Shown here one piece after another: positions 13,341 through 26,200 of a DNA stretch of 64,000 bases. The stretch lies in assembly GCA_030867875.1 (NCBI GenBank), contig JAOWCC010000064.1, positions 38,028,802 through 38,092,801 on the forward strand. Reading direction: 5' to 3'. The notes below the pieces were generated by a model that saw only the letters and a list, made by a program, of their open reading frames with translations, was not told the DNA's origin and made no database searches. The DNA comes from Actinernus sp. WN-2022 (Eukaryota > Cnidaria > Anthozoa > Actiniaria > Actinernidae). Position numbers and translations under genes: made by a program. Each line of letters begins with the position of its first letter. Position 1 is the stretch's first letter.

Positions 13341-13730
13341 TAGCCTGCTATGCAGACGTATTTTTTTACTATCATAAATTTGAAGAAAAAAGTAACGTCT
13401 GCTTACCCGAGCGCTTAATTAGTTTCCAATATGCACACCTCATTGTGTTATGGACCAATCAGATTTTACCTTCCATATCCTGGAAAGTGATGTAATGTTA
13501 CATTAAAAAGGAATTCAGACAATACATTTGCCATTGACCAATCATAGGAGTGTTCACTGGCGTGCCAATTTACTAAAATTCTAACAATGGCTTTGATTGG
13601 ACAGAAAAATAAAACAAACCTGCTGACGTCATGCTTGCATATTGGAAACTAACTAAGTGCTCGGGTAAGCAGACATTACTTTTTTCTTCAAATTTATGAG
13701 AGTGAAAAAATATGTTTGCATAGCAGGCTA
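13341..13730. mobile_element. Foldback element with about 100-base arms
   Basis: TAGCCTGCTATGCAGACGTA ... TAATTAGTTTCCAATATGC is answered by GCATATTGGAAACTAACTAA ... GCATAGCAGGCTA. The short ORFs over the arms are mirror artefacts. It lies just beyond the end of the RSPH1-like coding region. Confidence 0.82.
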
Positions 13731-13892
13731 GCAGCACGGTTACAGTGACATTCAAATGGTTTCCCTATTGTTTCATCTTTAAAATCCAATCAAATTACAG
13801 AGTTAAGGTAAAGTAAGTTAAAGTATGGTTACAGTAAGCCATGCCTTTCTTTCATCCCACTCATACAGAATCAGCTCTAATGCCAGATTGTC

Positions 13893-13979
13893 TCATGTTG
13901 TGATGTATGATTCTAGAGCAATACATTTCCAGATGGGAGTCCTCACAGGTTCCTCCTCTTCATCGTACTTGCTCATTTT
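13893..13979 (-). CDS. RSPH1: RSPH1-like terminal exon
   Basis: A TTTTTTCAG acceptor precedes 28 codons and a [21 protein letters not shown] and then about ten residues. The acidic run followed by P-x-W-K matches the post-MORN segment of RSPH1. The final ten residues are less certain because the reading could leave at an internal GT (TGGAAAT followed by GTATTG). Confidence 0.7.
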   Translation of the reverse strand, partial: KMSKYDEEEEPVRTPIWKCIALESYITT

Positions 13980-16900
13980 CTGAAAAAATGAGTAAGATGG
14001 TAATGACATTACTATTAATTTTGCATAGAGCAGATAATTTTTATTGTATGATTAGTGGGAAAGAAATTTGGTAAGACACCAGTAGCTATACCCAAATGGT
14101 AACATAACTTTTCTATACCGTAAGTCTGCAGTGTGACGTTATGCCATGTCTGAAACCGGTGCCACTTAGACAACGAGAACCAATCACATTGCAGATAGAA
14201 AACAAAGCATTGCAACTTATGGTTACTCAAGCCAATCAGTGTTGATTACAAGACAACATCAACTTGCTCAAGCTTCGATCTGGTAAAAGGCAGCTTTGGT
14301 CCACTAGATCTTTTGAATGAAGAAAATCGCATGGATAATAATGCAAGGGTTGTATTTTGGAATTCTTTGTTTTCGTTCTCCAATGTGGTTAGTTCTCATT
14401 GTCTATAAAGTGGACCTGGTTTCAGTAGTTGCACTGTAAACTATGCCGGCTAAAGTGAACAACCTGTCCAGTAAAAAAAAGTGGTTTAAGTAAGTGGTGG
14501 GCCTTTAAGCTACATGATTGTAAATGTATATACTAGTGGTCGGTCAATCACATTTTTATGGTGCAGATTGTTCACTTTAGCAAACTGCATGTATACCATA
14601 CATCATTGCCATGATACTAACTTAAATCCCACCCATACAGAATCACCTTGTAATTATTAGGACATAATGGTGCTCCACCTTTCTACAACCCACCATAATA
14701 CACTAAAATAACATTATCTTTCTGCCACAGTGGTAATTACTTAATTTCCTGAGATAATAAATACCAACACCTCTGAAAATGACACTGCATCTCCCCCCGG
14801 CCTGACAATCACAGCAAGCTATGAACAATTAACATGATAATATTAACTAATAATCTCCTACATTATGACATCAAAAAATTGTCCTGCATGATTGATGGCA
14901 TGCGTCACATGACCCGATATTTGTTTTATTGTTTTGAACTGCTTGATTGCTTTCATTGCATACTTAAATCTAATATATTTTATCGTAAAGTAAGTAAAGA
15001 AGCCTTTAGTCATGTATTATACTGTCAAAAAAACACTCAAGAAATGTTAACAGCATGTGCACTTTGCTTGTACTTTCAACATTTCTCTCATGTTTTCGAA
15101 TGCCCGTTGTCTTTTATGACAGTGTAATACAATGGCTAAGGCTTCTTTATTTGTTAAACAATCTTTTAAAGTGTACAGTACAGTACCTTCTCTACGATGT
15201 GATACTCCCCATATTGCTGAAATCCCTTCTGGAATACATACTTGCCTTTCCCAGAGGGCTATTAAAGAAATGAACATTTTGATTTCCAACAGTTAAGTTC
15301 GTTTAAATTAGTACCTTTGCATTCATAATGTTTAGTACCTTGATTTGTTTTAACTTTTTAAGGGTCAGGTCTGAACCAGATTAAGGATATGGTGCATACA
15401 TGTGTACACTTTAGACAAGTTATAAGAAAGACTGAAAGTATAGTATGTATATTATATGTTGGTACTAAAAGTTCATTTAGAATATTTGTGAGGCAGTCAC
15501 TGGGTGGGTAATAATTTATTTTCCTTACATGTAAATCCACCATTGTTGGCCTTGGTTTTCTCTTTGACTTCTTCCTAACTGGCAGTTATTGAACCCTCTT
15601 TTAGGCTTGCCTATATGTATAATGTTTAGTACATGTACATTACCAGGTTATTAGTAAAAGATCCCTCATATGTATGATCGGCAAGGAGGATCTGTCCAGG
15701 GCCATGTAGCTTTCCTTTTTCCCATGTACCTTCAAGCTGATGAAGAAACATTGTTAACTGCATACCTAATAATAATAATAAGCAGTCATCCACACTAAAT
15801 CAAGAACAGAATAATATATAGCTAATGATAACAGGAGCCAGCTTTGACCCTACAATGTATTTTACACCGAAATACCATAACATCTTGGTTATAAGCCTGG
15901 GCTTATACAGCTTTATAAGGGTTTTTGGAAATGCATATAATTTAGGTGAAAACTACTTTAATGCTTTTTTACACTAGTATATAGCCGTAATGTCATTATC
16001 CATACAAATTTGTTAGTGTTTATGATAAGTTTTCACTTTACTTGTGTTTAGAAGCATAAAACACCGGTTTTCCCCTATGAATTTAAAGTGATAAGGACAT
16101 TTAGGTTGGGTCTACAGAAGGGAGCTTAAACCGAGAGGGATTTTGTTCCCACACTGATGGGCCAATAACCAGGCGCTAGGGCGACAGGGGCAGGATGTTA
16201 TTTACAGTATAATAATATTATAATAGTTTTTCCATACCCATTTTTAGCCCTGAACATGACTGAAAATCTGTTCCCATGCAATGTACAACTTAAAAGCAGC
16301 CTTTGATTGTATTATTTAATCATACATTTAATCAGGTCATTAAACATCGTACACCTTTTTCTGTGGAAATTTATTTATTGAGATAATAATTCTCACATTT
16401 CATTTATTTTCTACATTTATCACATGAAATAACACGTTTATTTAGAAGTATTTACAAATGGCTTTAAAAGAGAGCAGAAGTATCTTTACATCAAGTGATC
16501 AATTGAAAATAGAACAAAGCACTTGAGTTGGCAACACCCCTTTATTTGGCAAAGATTTTTCAAGAAATATATGGTTTTCATGTATGTAAAAATCATCAGG
16601 CTATTAATTGGCATTTGTTTCCAAATATGAGTTCCACTTGAGTTCCACTGGTAAAATTTCAACAGAATTCACTGAAATTGCATACAGAGCGCAATGAAGA
16701 ACAGATAAAGACTTCAGGGGAGTTTTCATTGATTTTATTTCAGTGTTTCTGGCCTAACGGATACAACCAAATACTTGTTAAAAATCTCAACAAACCCTTA
16801 TAATTTAAAACACAAACAGAGCTTGGGTTTCCTGTGGGATCTCAAGGCGAATTGGGATATCAGCCAATGCAATAGAGTGGGCTCGTCAAAAAGATGGACA

Positions 16901-19900
16901 ACAGAGCTAAAAGAGTAGGTAAGGCAGCAAACTGTTGCAATAGCGATTGATGAAGTCCACTCAGTTACAGGATGGTAAGTCCATTTTAAAAATCATGTAT
17001 AAAGCTTTTACTGGCGAAACTGACTTCACGCCCAAATGGCAAAGGTTTGAAATTTCAACCTAACTCGTATCGAAAAATTATATCGATCTACTCCACCTGG
17101 AACGGAATTCACAGTAAACTTGATTTTATTTCTTTTGAAAATTAACGTTTATAGCTCTAACCGTTTCTTTAGCTATGCAGGCTTTAAACTGTGCGTCTTT
17201 TTTCCCAGTATCAAGAGCCTGTGAACAGGCAAATTATATAGCTATAGGTCCGCTTTGACATGGTATGTTTACATCCCATCCCGCGCTGTAAACTGGAATT
17301 TGATAGACAGCTTGAAACTGCAATTCAGTGACAGCTTGACAAGTGGGGTGAAGAGGTTTCGGAATAGACTCCCCCTCCCCCTCTCCCCAGTCCCCCTCCT
17401 CTTTCCATCCGCCATTTTGTTTTTTTCTTCTCTTTCCGTCCGCCATTTTGTTTTCATAATTTTGTTTTCATAATTTTCCCCAGTATCTAGAGCCTGTGAA
17501 CAGGCTAGTTGCAGTGGGAATTGTTTTGTTTTGTTTTGAATGTGAAAAAGTTCCCTCGCTGCAAGCCGAACCTTCTTCAACTTGCTGTGTTTTTATCAGC
17601 TTCAGTGGACTGACCTGACTGACGGCTACAATGACGTACGTCATGACAATATTTGTTTCTCCTGTTCTTCGGTTTCCAGAACTGTGAGAAAATCGGAATA
17701 AAATTCCTGCCAGCAACACTCCTCAGGACGTCCAGTTTCTTTCAAGAAACATGCCTTCAAGACAGTTTTTGTGCAGGCTTAATAATTATAATATTTGGTA
17801 AGAACTGTTAAGCGGCTTCCAATGCTTTTATGAAATCCATTTAAATCGTCAGTAAAAGAGATATTTCAGTTCGCTAGTGCAGTGTTCACGGCCGTGAAGC
17901 TCGCGTTCACATTCGGTTTTGAGTCTTGTTTTTTTTTTATCCAATCAGTGCAACATCCAGATTCTGGATGTTGAACATGAGCCAGTGAATGGATTTGTGT
18001 CAGGCTCTCCTTTCTTTCTGAAAAGTGTACAGGGGATTCCTAAGGATGTACATGTACTAAATTACCTTGATTTTGGACTCTGCTGATATGTAGGTTCCCT
18101 TTCCATGCCTCAGGTCCTTCTTCCATTCACCCTCGTACACATCGCCATTGACATAAAGGTACATACCAGGACCGCTACGTTCATCAGCTTCCCACATGCC
18201 TGAAAATTAGTCCAACAAAAAATACTCTTGTCAGCTTGTAACCACTTCTACAACAAATACATGTATATGTACTAATTAAAGAACATTCCTTAAGATATAT
18301 TAGGGCAGCATTTTTTTAATCCCTGTAGTTATCTTTCCTTGATCTACATCAGTCAGAAATCCTGGTCATGGAGAAAAGTTATAATTTACTACAATTTACA
18401 AGGACCAGCTGATGAAATAGAAGTACCAGATCACCTTGGATGGCATCTATTATCATGACATTGTAAATAACAAAATGATGCAAGGCTGACTGTATGTTTT
18501 TGGAAAAAAATAACCAATATTTTGGCTGGCATGGCCAACCTTCATCAGAGTATACATTCAAGTTGTTAAGACAAGAAAATGTTTATTAAACTCAAATATA
18601 CGAATTTGAGACCAGGATATATAATTACAAATGATGATATACTATGAGTTGGCATGATGAACAACTAAAGCTAAGAGAATATGAATATAAAATGTAGCTG
18701 AGGAGTCCGGGTGAGGAGTATGATGCTCATGGGATTTAAAAATGCTGAGAGTTATGTACAATATTATTATTCTTTTCTATTCTTGCCTTTGGAATTATTT
18801 AATAGTTCAAATTTCTGTTTCCCTCTCCAGAGCCTAAAATATAGAAAACGGATTTGTCTAATCGAAGGGCCTTGTGCAAAATGGGTGTAAGTAATAATTG
18901 CGGTAGGCAACTAGTTCCTGTAAAAACTAATGTTGGTCTGCGTCGGCGGGGAAGATAAACACTGGTATGTAATCAACTAAAGTCGATTGAGGTATGCTAA
19001 CCGCCATGGAAAGCGAGTAGCAGCTGACGTTTCGAGCACTAGCCTTTCATCAGCTAGCGCTTGAAACGTCAGCTGCTACTCGCTTTCCACGGCGGTTAGC
19101 ATACCTCAATCGACTTTAGTTGATTACATACCAGTAAGTAATAATTGGACTGAGTGACACACTCTGCTCTTATTTACGTTTGCTTTACGTTTTATGAAGT
19201 TAAATTTTAAGTAGATCATAACGATTCTCATACCTGTATGTGAAAATTCTGATATAGAAAAACTCAAGATTTGAAAATAATAATTGTATTTTCTCTCAGG
19301 GGTTATCATGGTTGCCCCAAGGCATTGGTTGACCTTGGGTTCGATTCCCGGCTGTTGCATCATAATTTTGTTTTGTTTCTCTACTCAAAATATCCTTAAT
19401 ATTATCATTCAATTGTCGATTTCACGCTAATATTTTATTATTCCCGGTTTTCCACACCCAGTCCCCTACATGTATTGTGTGAAACGTCTCCCCCACTCTT
19501 GATTGTTTTAGAACTATGAGCGTGTTTACTGAAGAGCTGAGTCAAACATGAGTTAACAATGTTTATGGTCATTCTGTTTTGGATTATTTTGTATTCAAGC
19601 TTTCCATTCCCATTAAGGTCCATTCGTGAAATTTTCGTTTAGGCCATCCCAATAAAATAATGTTTTGTTTACCATCGCCCGACCGACCCCTTTTTTTGTT
19701 GGAAAAGCAAAAAGAAATACAAGGTCTGACCCAATTATTTTGGAAAAAGTAAAAATTGAACAATATTTGTATTAAACTACACCTCTTTTCCGAGCTCCTA
19801 TGTATTCTTGCCTTTCTCATGCAAATTGTCATCCACAACTAGTAGAGGAAAAAGTATTTGAGGAATACGTGAAAAAAATTATGCGAGTCTTCAAGCCGAC

Positions 19901-22900
19901 TTGCTTCCTGTTTCCATAACTTTTTTTTTTACCAACCGACAGACCCACCATCACGAGCAGGAGGGCAATGGTAAACGAAACTTTTTATTGGGATGGCCTT
20001 GTCGTTGCCTAATATGCTCATTCCGCCTCAACTCCTTCGTTGCTGTATTTTTTTTATTTGAATACATTAGCTCTTTCTAATCAAAAATTTGCTTCACGCT
20101 AGTGCACTTCACAAAGGAACATTGTTTATAATGGGTACAGAATCAGTGGTAGATTCCGGCAATTCTGCTTTTCAACGAAAACACAAATGCTGAAAGCTGA
20201 AAAAAGCCAACTAACTAGTAGGTTTTTGCATAGTTTACAACACTTTCTAAGGCAAAATTCATACCTTCTTTGTTGCTTGATCCTTTTTGAGAAGCCTTTC
20301 AAAAAGGTACCTTTTTTGCTAATTATAGACTGGACATTTTTTTGGTTTCATCCAAAAATTAATCCAGAAAGCTGAAATTTCATACCTTTTTTCAGCTTCG
20401 ATTAGCCTTTGCGAGAAGGGTGAAAAAGGCACCTTTATTGCGCTTTAATTCGAAAACTCGTAAAATGCCCTATCATACTGTCATGGAGTATAATATGAGT
20501 TTTTTTTACACCAGACATCTTTTCACAGCATGGACATCACAAGACTTAGAGAAGATTGGATTGAATGGGTGGTAAAATCTTACAAAAAACCTTGGACACA
20601 TTTCTTGTTGATCAACATGCATGGGAAGACCTTTGTTCAGTTTGATGTTTGTGACTTGGCATGACGCGCCTATGCATGCGACGACGTGAAAGGAACATTT
20701 GACCTCCAGTTGCCATCCATTGATTAATTATGCTGTCTAATGCCCGACCCCCAGGCAACCCGGGCTGATATAAAGTTGTAATGCACCACTCAAGGGATCA
20801 CAAATGATGCAGCCCCATCATGCCTTGGGGGGAGGGGGAATGGGCATTGCTCGAATTGACGGATGCATTAATGATGCCCAACAGCACTTTACACAGTCAC
20901 TCTTTTGAAATGTTAGTCTGTTATTCCGACAAGAATCTCTGCTCTTCAACGTTTCAGTGTTGTCTCGCCTGCTTGGTTTCCGAAGTGAAAGGGAAAGAAT
21001 CCTTCTTCAAGACTTATTTTATCTATGGAAAGCATTTTCCAACCAAAACTTAAAAACATAACAGCGTGCATGCGCTCTTCAAAATAGCCTTCTTACCCAA
21101 CCACCCCTCTCAAAATAACAAACAATAATACATATGTTTTCTATAGAAATGACTTGATTACGTGCTTGTTTCGATCGAGCTGTCATACATTCCTCTTTCA
21201 TTTAACTAGCCAGAAGAGAAAATGTGGGTTTCTTAAGTCAAAGTTATTTTTTTTGAGTTTTTGAAATTGTCACTGACACCCCTTTTGCACACGGCCCTTC
21301 AAAATAATGATCTCTAACAATCTCTAGATAGGTTCGTACAATGAAACGATTAAGATGAAGCAAGAATTTCAGAAAACAAGTGAAAGACTTCAAAAGGGAC
21401 GATATATGCGAAAAATCTTAGATTTTGGACAAAATCTAAAAACCACTGAATGTGTTTGGAAAATATTGGTACATCAAATACCACTGTTTTACCATTATTC
21501 CTCTCATTTGGCTGAATTTAAATGCAGATCATGTGCATTTGTATTGAAATAATAATAGATAATCAATAATAATTTAAAAGTGACAACACCAATAATTTAA
21601 TACAGCATGATTTTACCATACCTTCATATTTAGAGCCATCTGGGTACATGAATGTTCCCTTGCCATTTTTTCGATTGTTTTCATAGAATCCAACGTATCT
21701 AGCTCCTCTCCTGAAGTAGTAGCTCCCCTGTAGTAATTGTTAAAGTAATATTTAAAGGTTGACAATGTTTTCAAAGTGCAAGCAATTAATACAAGTCCAA
21801 GGCACATCTGCAAACTTATTATTTTTATTTTATCAAGATTATTTCACATAATTATTCACATTTTTACACACATAAAACTACAAAAATACATTGAGAAAAA
21901 CAGTTATGCATCTATCAATGTTAAGCCCAAGGGGGGAGGTGAGGGTGGGAATCAGATTTGACAGGCAGGGCTACCTCGAGGATGAGGATTTTGACATATG
22001 CTGCCTGCCCCAGGGTGTGGTTATGTTTATAGGAAACATAATGAAGGTAGGGAAGTGGGGTTGGGAATTTTGCTATTGATCAATGGTGTTGTCCCAAGAG
22101 TGGGGAATTTGATTTTTCTAAGGGAGAAAATGTCAAATCCCACCCCTTGTCTGTCCCCCTCCCTCCCTCAGGCTTAACATTGATAAGTGCATTACATTTA
22201 AGTGGTGAAAACAAAGTTACCAGAGTAATACTAAGAGCTAGATCTGGGAGATAACTTGAAGTGGTTGAGGTGCTAAATATAAACTTACATTAAAAAACGA
22301 GTGGGAGAAGTTTATTCCATTTTCATAGTGGAATGAAAGTTTGTCTTTCTAGTTTCTTTCTAGCTATTATAATAATAACTCTGTATTGTAAATTATTTAA
22401 TAGTTTTAATACTCTTCAGTACCCTGCCTTGTCTTTTTCCATTCCAGTAGCTGCCATCATAGATATCCCCATTACTGTGTATTGCTTTACCATGTCCGTG
22501 TCTTTCACCTATCTCATTCCTCTCTCCTTCATATTCCTGAAAACCAAGTTTAAAATGTCTGAATGGTCCAGATGATTCGCCAAGCTCAGTCAATGTACAG
22601 TTGTACTGCTGCTGGCTTTCAAAGATGCATTTACTAGCTATAGGGTATAGTATATATAGACAGAAAATTCAAAATTGTCAGGTTTGGATTGCGTTTTACC
22701 GTTAAAACAACCTTGCAAACCGAAAGAGGACATTCTCAAATATCACTAGGATGACTGTAAGTACAACAAGGAATGAGCTTGTCGCCGGATTTTTAGTCTT
22801 TTTTTTCTTATAACTAACAATACCACGAAAGATGAATGAATTTGGGAAAGCGTAAAGTTAGCTTAAAGTTAAAATTAAAAGGCAAAAAAGCACTCACTCC

Positions 22901-22963
22901 CAAATCGCTGGAGTCAGCTGCCAGGTCGTCGTCAGAGTCATCCTCAATATTGAAACCGGACAT
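13893..22963 (-). CDS. RSPH1: Radial spoke head protein 1-like MORN-repeat protein (7 exons, complete)
   Basis: The spliced product is 223 residues. Exons in transcription order are 22898-22963, 22423-22536, 21622-21727, 18066-18199, 15644-15736, 15187-15258 and 13893-13979; all are bounded by AG/GT and all phases join. The protein starts with an acidic leader ([20 protein letters not shown]). MORN repeats of the YEG-x-W/Y-x-n-x-R/K-x-GxG type follow: [75 protein letters not shown] and [14 protein letters not shown]. The end of the MORN region ([17 protein letters not shown]) and the acidic [13 protein letters not shown] tail align with vertebrate RSPH1. RSPH1 is part of the radial spoke head in motile 9+2 cilia. 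The C-terminus is shorter than the roughly 300-residue vertebrate protein; a GT inside the last exon could allow a longer spliced tail. Confidence 0.92.
18961..19135. mobile_element. Near-perfect palindromic foldback element
   Basis: ACTGGTATGTAATCAACTAA ... and its exact complement at the right end give arms of about 80 bases around GCACTAGCCTTTCATCAGC. It is in intron 3 of the RSPH1-like gene. Confidence 0.88.
19641..19999. mobile_element. MITE with AGGCCATCCCAATAAAA ends
   Basis: The left end AGGCCATCCCAATAAAATAA and right end TTTTTATTGGGATGGCCT are inverted, followed inward by GTTTACCATCGCCC / GGGCAATGGTAAAC. A related single end lies at 1922-1960. RSPH1-like intron 3. Confidence 0.82.
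22898..22963 (-). CDS. RSPH1: RSPH1-like coding exon 1
   Basis: The ATG at 22963 opens 22 codons of an Asp/Ser-rich leader ending ...DSSDLG, followed by a GTGAGT donor. The phase is 0 and joins [10 protein letters not shown] in the next exon. Orthologues share this short acidic N-terminus before the first MORN repeat. Confidence 0.88.
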
Positions 22964-23641
22964 CTCGAGTTTCTTTCGTTGAACTTTGATAGACTAAATG
23001 AGAAAACGAAGCCTGAAAGAAGATTTGGTAAACAAAAAGTCGGTTTGAAAAGTTTTTACCTGCTTCTGAATCCAAAATGGCGATCTTCCAAGACGGCAAG
23101 AGCTAGAGACCCATAAATCTTTGAGTGCTTGGTTCATTTCCACAGGGAGACCAATTTCTGTTAAAGGGTGTATCGCTAAACTTGTACTCACAGAACATTT
23201 TGAATTTTGATAAATCACAAAACAAGGTTACAATATATTTGGTGCTTTATGGAGCAACCAATCTTTACCAGAAAGCTGGTTTAGAAGCGGAAACTCAGTG
23301 CCACGTTTTTGCCTTTTCGCGGTGATCATGATCAGCTCGCATCTAAACTGGATCAAGGTGATGATTCTCCACAAAATAGGCCAATATTCTTGTCGTATTG
23401 AGTCAACCTCTTTATATATATACGCGCCTAATTCAAGATAGCGTCCAATGGGAGTGTATATAAAAAGACCCCTGGGAATGATTGCCCACGCCCATTGGTC
23501 TGGACGCGCCTAATCCAAGATTAAGTACCCCTGGTACAGGCTGAGCTTCGGTTCATTTCGAGGAACATTTTTCTTTGTTATTTCTCTGTGGTAGTGGTAG
23601 ATTTGTAAGTTCCATTCCAAAACAGCTTTGATTTTCGCTTC

Positions 23642-23763
23642 ATGATCACCGCTAGGACTTTCACTAACTTCACAAACTCTTTTTTCAATGAAAATAAAGA
23701 GCCGAACACGAAAGTTAGGGCAAAGAGTTTGTGAAGTCAGTGAAAGTCCTAGCGGTGATCATT
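23642..23763. mobile_element. Foldback element with about 40-base arms
   Basis: TGATCACCGCTAGGACTTTC ... ACTTCACAAACTC is mirrored by GAGTTTGTGAAGTCAGTGAA ... AGCGGTGATCA. It is upstream of the RSPH1-like gene, in the intergenic region. Confidence 0.8.
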
Positions 23764-24194
23764 TCATTGTCTTGGCAAAAAGTTTCGTCGCTTTATTTCA
23801 TCACGGTTAATAAAACTCACTCGGGGAATATTCGTCATCACGTATCCGTCCATGCCGAGAACTTATCTTTTGTTTATGCAATTTTGGTAGCGATAAGCGC
23901 TATTTCTGTATCTTTTATTTTTAACAGTCGGTTTTTTGTCTTTAGTTAATTTTGTGGATTTGCTCTCGGTAGACCATTTGAAACTAAGTCGCGTCGTCGG
24001 TACATTATATATCCACTTGTTCTTACATGAAGTTCTATGCCGCTCCGGAGCACAAAGGGGTACTTGACCGGCTATTGACCAATCAGAATGCAAGAAATGA
24101 CAGAGCCATATAATAAATGGGCTTATTTTGAGGAGCATCCGCCATCTTGGATTCATCGCGGAAGAACGGTTAGCGGTTGAAGTGTGATTGCGGT

Positions 24195-24389
24195 AGGTAC
24201 TTCATATATCGTTAATTAAAAACTAATAGAACGTATACAAACCAAGAATATAAGATATTAGTGCTTGGGACATTTCATTTAACGATATACTTCATATATC
24301 GTTAATTAAAAACTAATAGAACGTATACAAACCAAGAATATAAGATATTAGTGCTTGGGACATTTCATTTAACGATATATGAAGTACCT
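24195..24389. mobile_element. MITE with an internal 90-bp direct duplication
   Basis: The ends AGGTACTTCATATATCGTTA and AACGATATATGAAGTACCT are inverted. Inside, a 90-base unit starting CTTCATATATCGTTAATTAA is repeated head to tail (24200 and 24290), essentially without change, so the duplication is recent. Confidence 0.85.
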
Positions 24390-24667
24390 AGGGTGATTGC
24401 AATAAATTCCAACTGTACATTGTTCTACTTGTACCCAGTTGCCTAAGTTGTGATGAACGCGCAACGTGAAAGACGACATCACGAGTTTATTTTTTGTCAA
24501 AAATGCACGCGCTATTCGAAATTCTCCAATCAGCGCACGCGAAACGTCTCAGTTACCATGACAACTAATATGTTTTGTTGAGAGTTAATCCAGGATTAGC
24601 GCTAATCGGGCTTTCAGGAACCGGGCACAGGGGTTCTTTCGACGCCACCTTGGATTAGGCGCGTAAA

Positions 24668-25500
24668 TACAATACAATACAATACAATAACTTTATTTAA
24701 ACACGATTTGTTTGAACGCAGCACAATTGCTGATGTGGTCGTGTGTCTACCTCTTTAGTAAAAGTATGAAAGAATGCGACTAAAAATGATATATGTATAT
24801 GACAGAGTATAGACACACACATGCAGTTCACACATGGTATTTTATTATTATGCACAAATTTAAGAATTTAAGAAACGTTTTAGAATTAATGTATAGAAAT
24901 ATAAATTTCGCCAATAGAGACAGAGTCGCTGCTCTTGTCCGAAAGGCATCAGGCACTATAACCAAGTCAGAAATTTCGGTCGTAATATAGGATGTAAGAT
25001 AATATATTATGTTACGGATCAAGTGCAGCGTCTCTCTCACTACCGCTTAATTGCTTGAAAAGCGTAAATTGTAATTTATTTAGTAGGTTGCTCTTCTTGA
25101 GTTGACGCGCAAAAGAATTGTGAGAAAGTTCTTTGATACTTGCAGGTAACTTATTCCAGAGGATCGCTCCCCTGTTAGCTACGGACTTAATATACATTAT
25201 ACCGTTTTTGGTGCTGGTAATTCTAGGTTATGGCGACCCCTGAGAGCATATGCGCTGATATTGCGCTTTTTAAACATACTACTCATTTGCTCTGGTACAT
25301 TGTTATTGTAACTACTGTGGACGAGACATGCTATTTTATACTTATGTCCACATAATTGGATGCCATCCTGCATTAGCTAATGCGTCACTGCTGTTCATTG
25401 ACTAGTCCAGGCCATATACGATTTTCGCAGCTCTTGCATGAATTTTTTCAAGGCTATCCAAAAGGGAAATGTTACAATTACCCCAAACTGTGATGATGTT
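24668..25500 (-). mobile_element. LINE 3' fragment ending in (ATTGT)n
   Basis: On the minus strand an ORF at 25012-25197 reads RGAILWNKLPASIKE ... FARQLKKSNLL, the usual C-terminal end of CR1/L2-like reverse transcriptases. Further upstream (to about 25500) SLEKIHARAAKIVYG appears with stops between. The element ends in AATAAAGTTATTGTATTGT-type pentamer repeats at 24668-24690. It is a 5'-truncated dead copy. Confidence 0.8.
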
Positions 25501-26067
25501 TTGATAGAAATCAGTTAGCTAGCATCGACTAGAAGTCGGGAACAAGCACGAAGTGCAGGTTGGAGCCACAATCCGGAGGTGGCTTTTTGTTTCGATCTTT
25601 TCCTAAAAGGAGAACTGAAGCCTAAAATCAACTTAAGCTCAATGAGTACATCTAGACATGAAAAGACTCGTACCAAAATTTATTTAACTGTGTTTTGCGT
25701 CAAAGGAAAGAAAATCTGGAAATCTTCCTCCCGAATAAATTAGTTTTGTCAAGTGGATTTCGGCTTTGAATAATTGCGCACTATTGTGCTTTCTTTGTGC
25801 TGAAGGTGTAGTTGTTTTTCCTTGGTATGCAAGACATACGATACGGGGGAAAAAGCACTGAATTGAGCCACCACACAAACTAGCTATCAGCGGAGAATCG
25901 GCTATTTTTCGACCTTCAAAACGTATTTCCTCTTTTTAGACATGCACCACAAAGAAATAAAATAGCAGAACGTATTTCTCTTGAACACAAGTTTGTATAG
26001 TCGTTGGATTGAGTTCAGTTCTCCTTTAACTTCTCTTCCTGTAATGTCATTATATAATACTGCAGGT

Positions 26068-26200
26068 TGCTGCTATTTGTAAGGGTGCTTTTTTCCATAT
26101 TAGAAATATTGCTAGAATTAAGAAGTACTTATCGGAAGGTAGTATAAAAATCCTAGTTCATGCTTTTGTTACTTGTAAGCTAGACACTGGAAACTCGCTC
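26068..26200 (+). mobile_element. Short LINE reverse-transcriptase thumb fragment
   Basis: An open stretch reads AAICKGAFFHIRNIARIKKY and then LSEGSIKILVHAFVTCKLD, the conserved region after the RT palm of CR1-like LINEs. It is isolated, in the opposite orientation to the fragment at 24.7-25.5 kb, and has no other domain attached. Confidence 0.75.
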
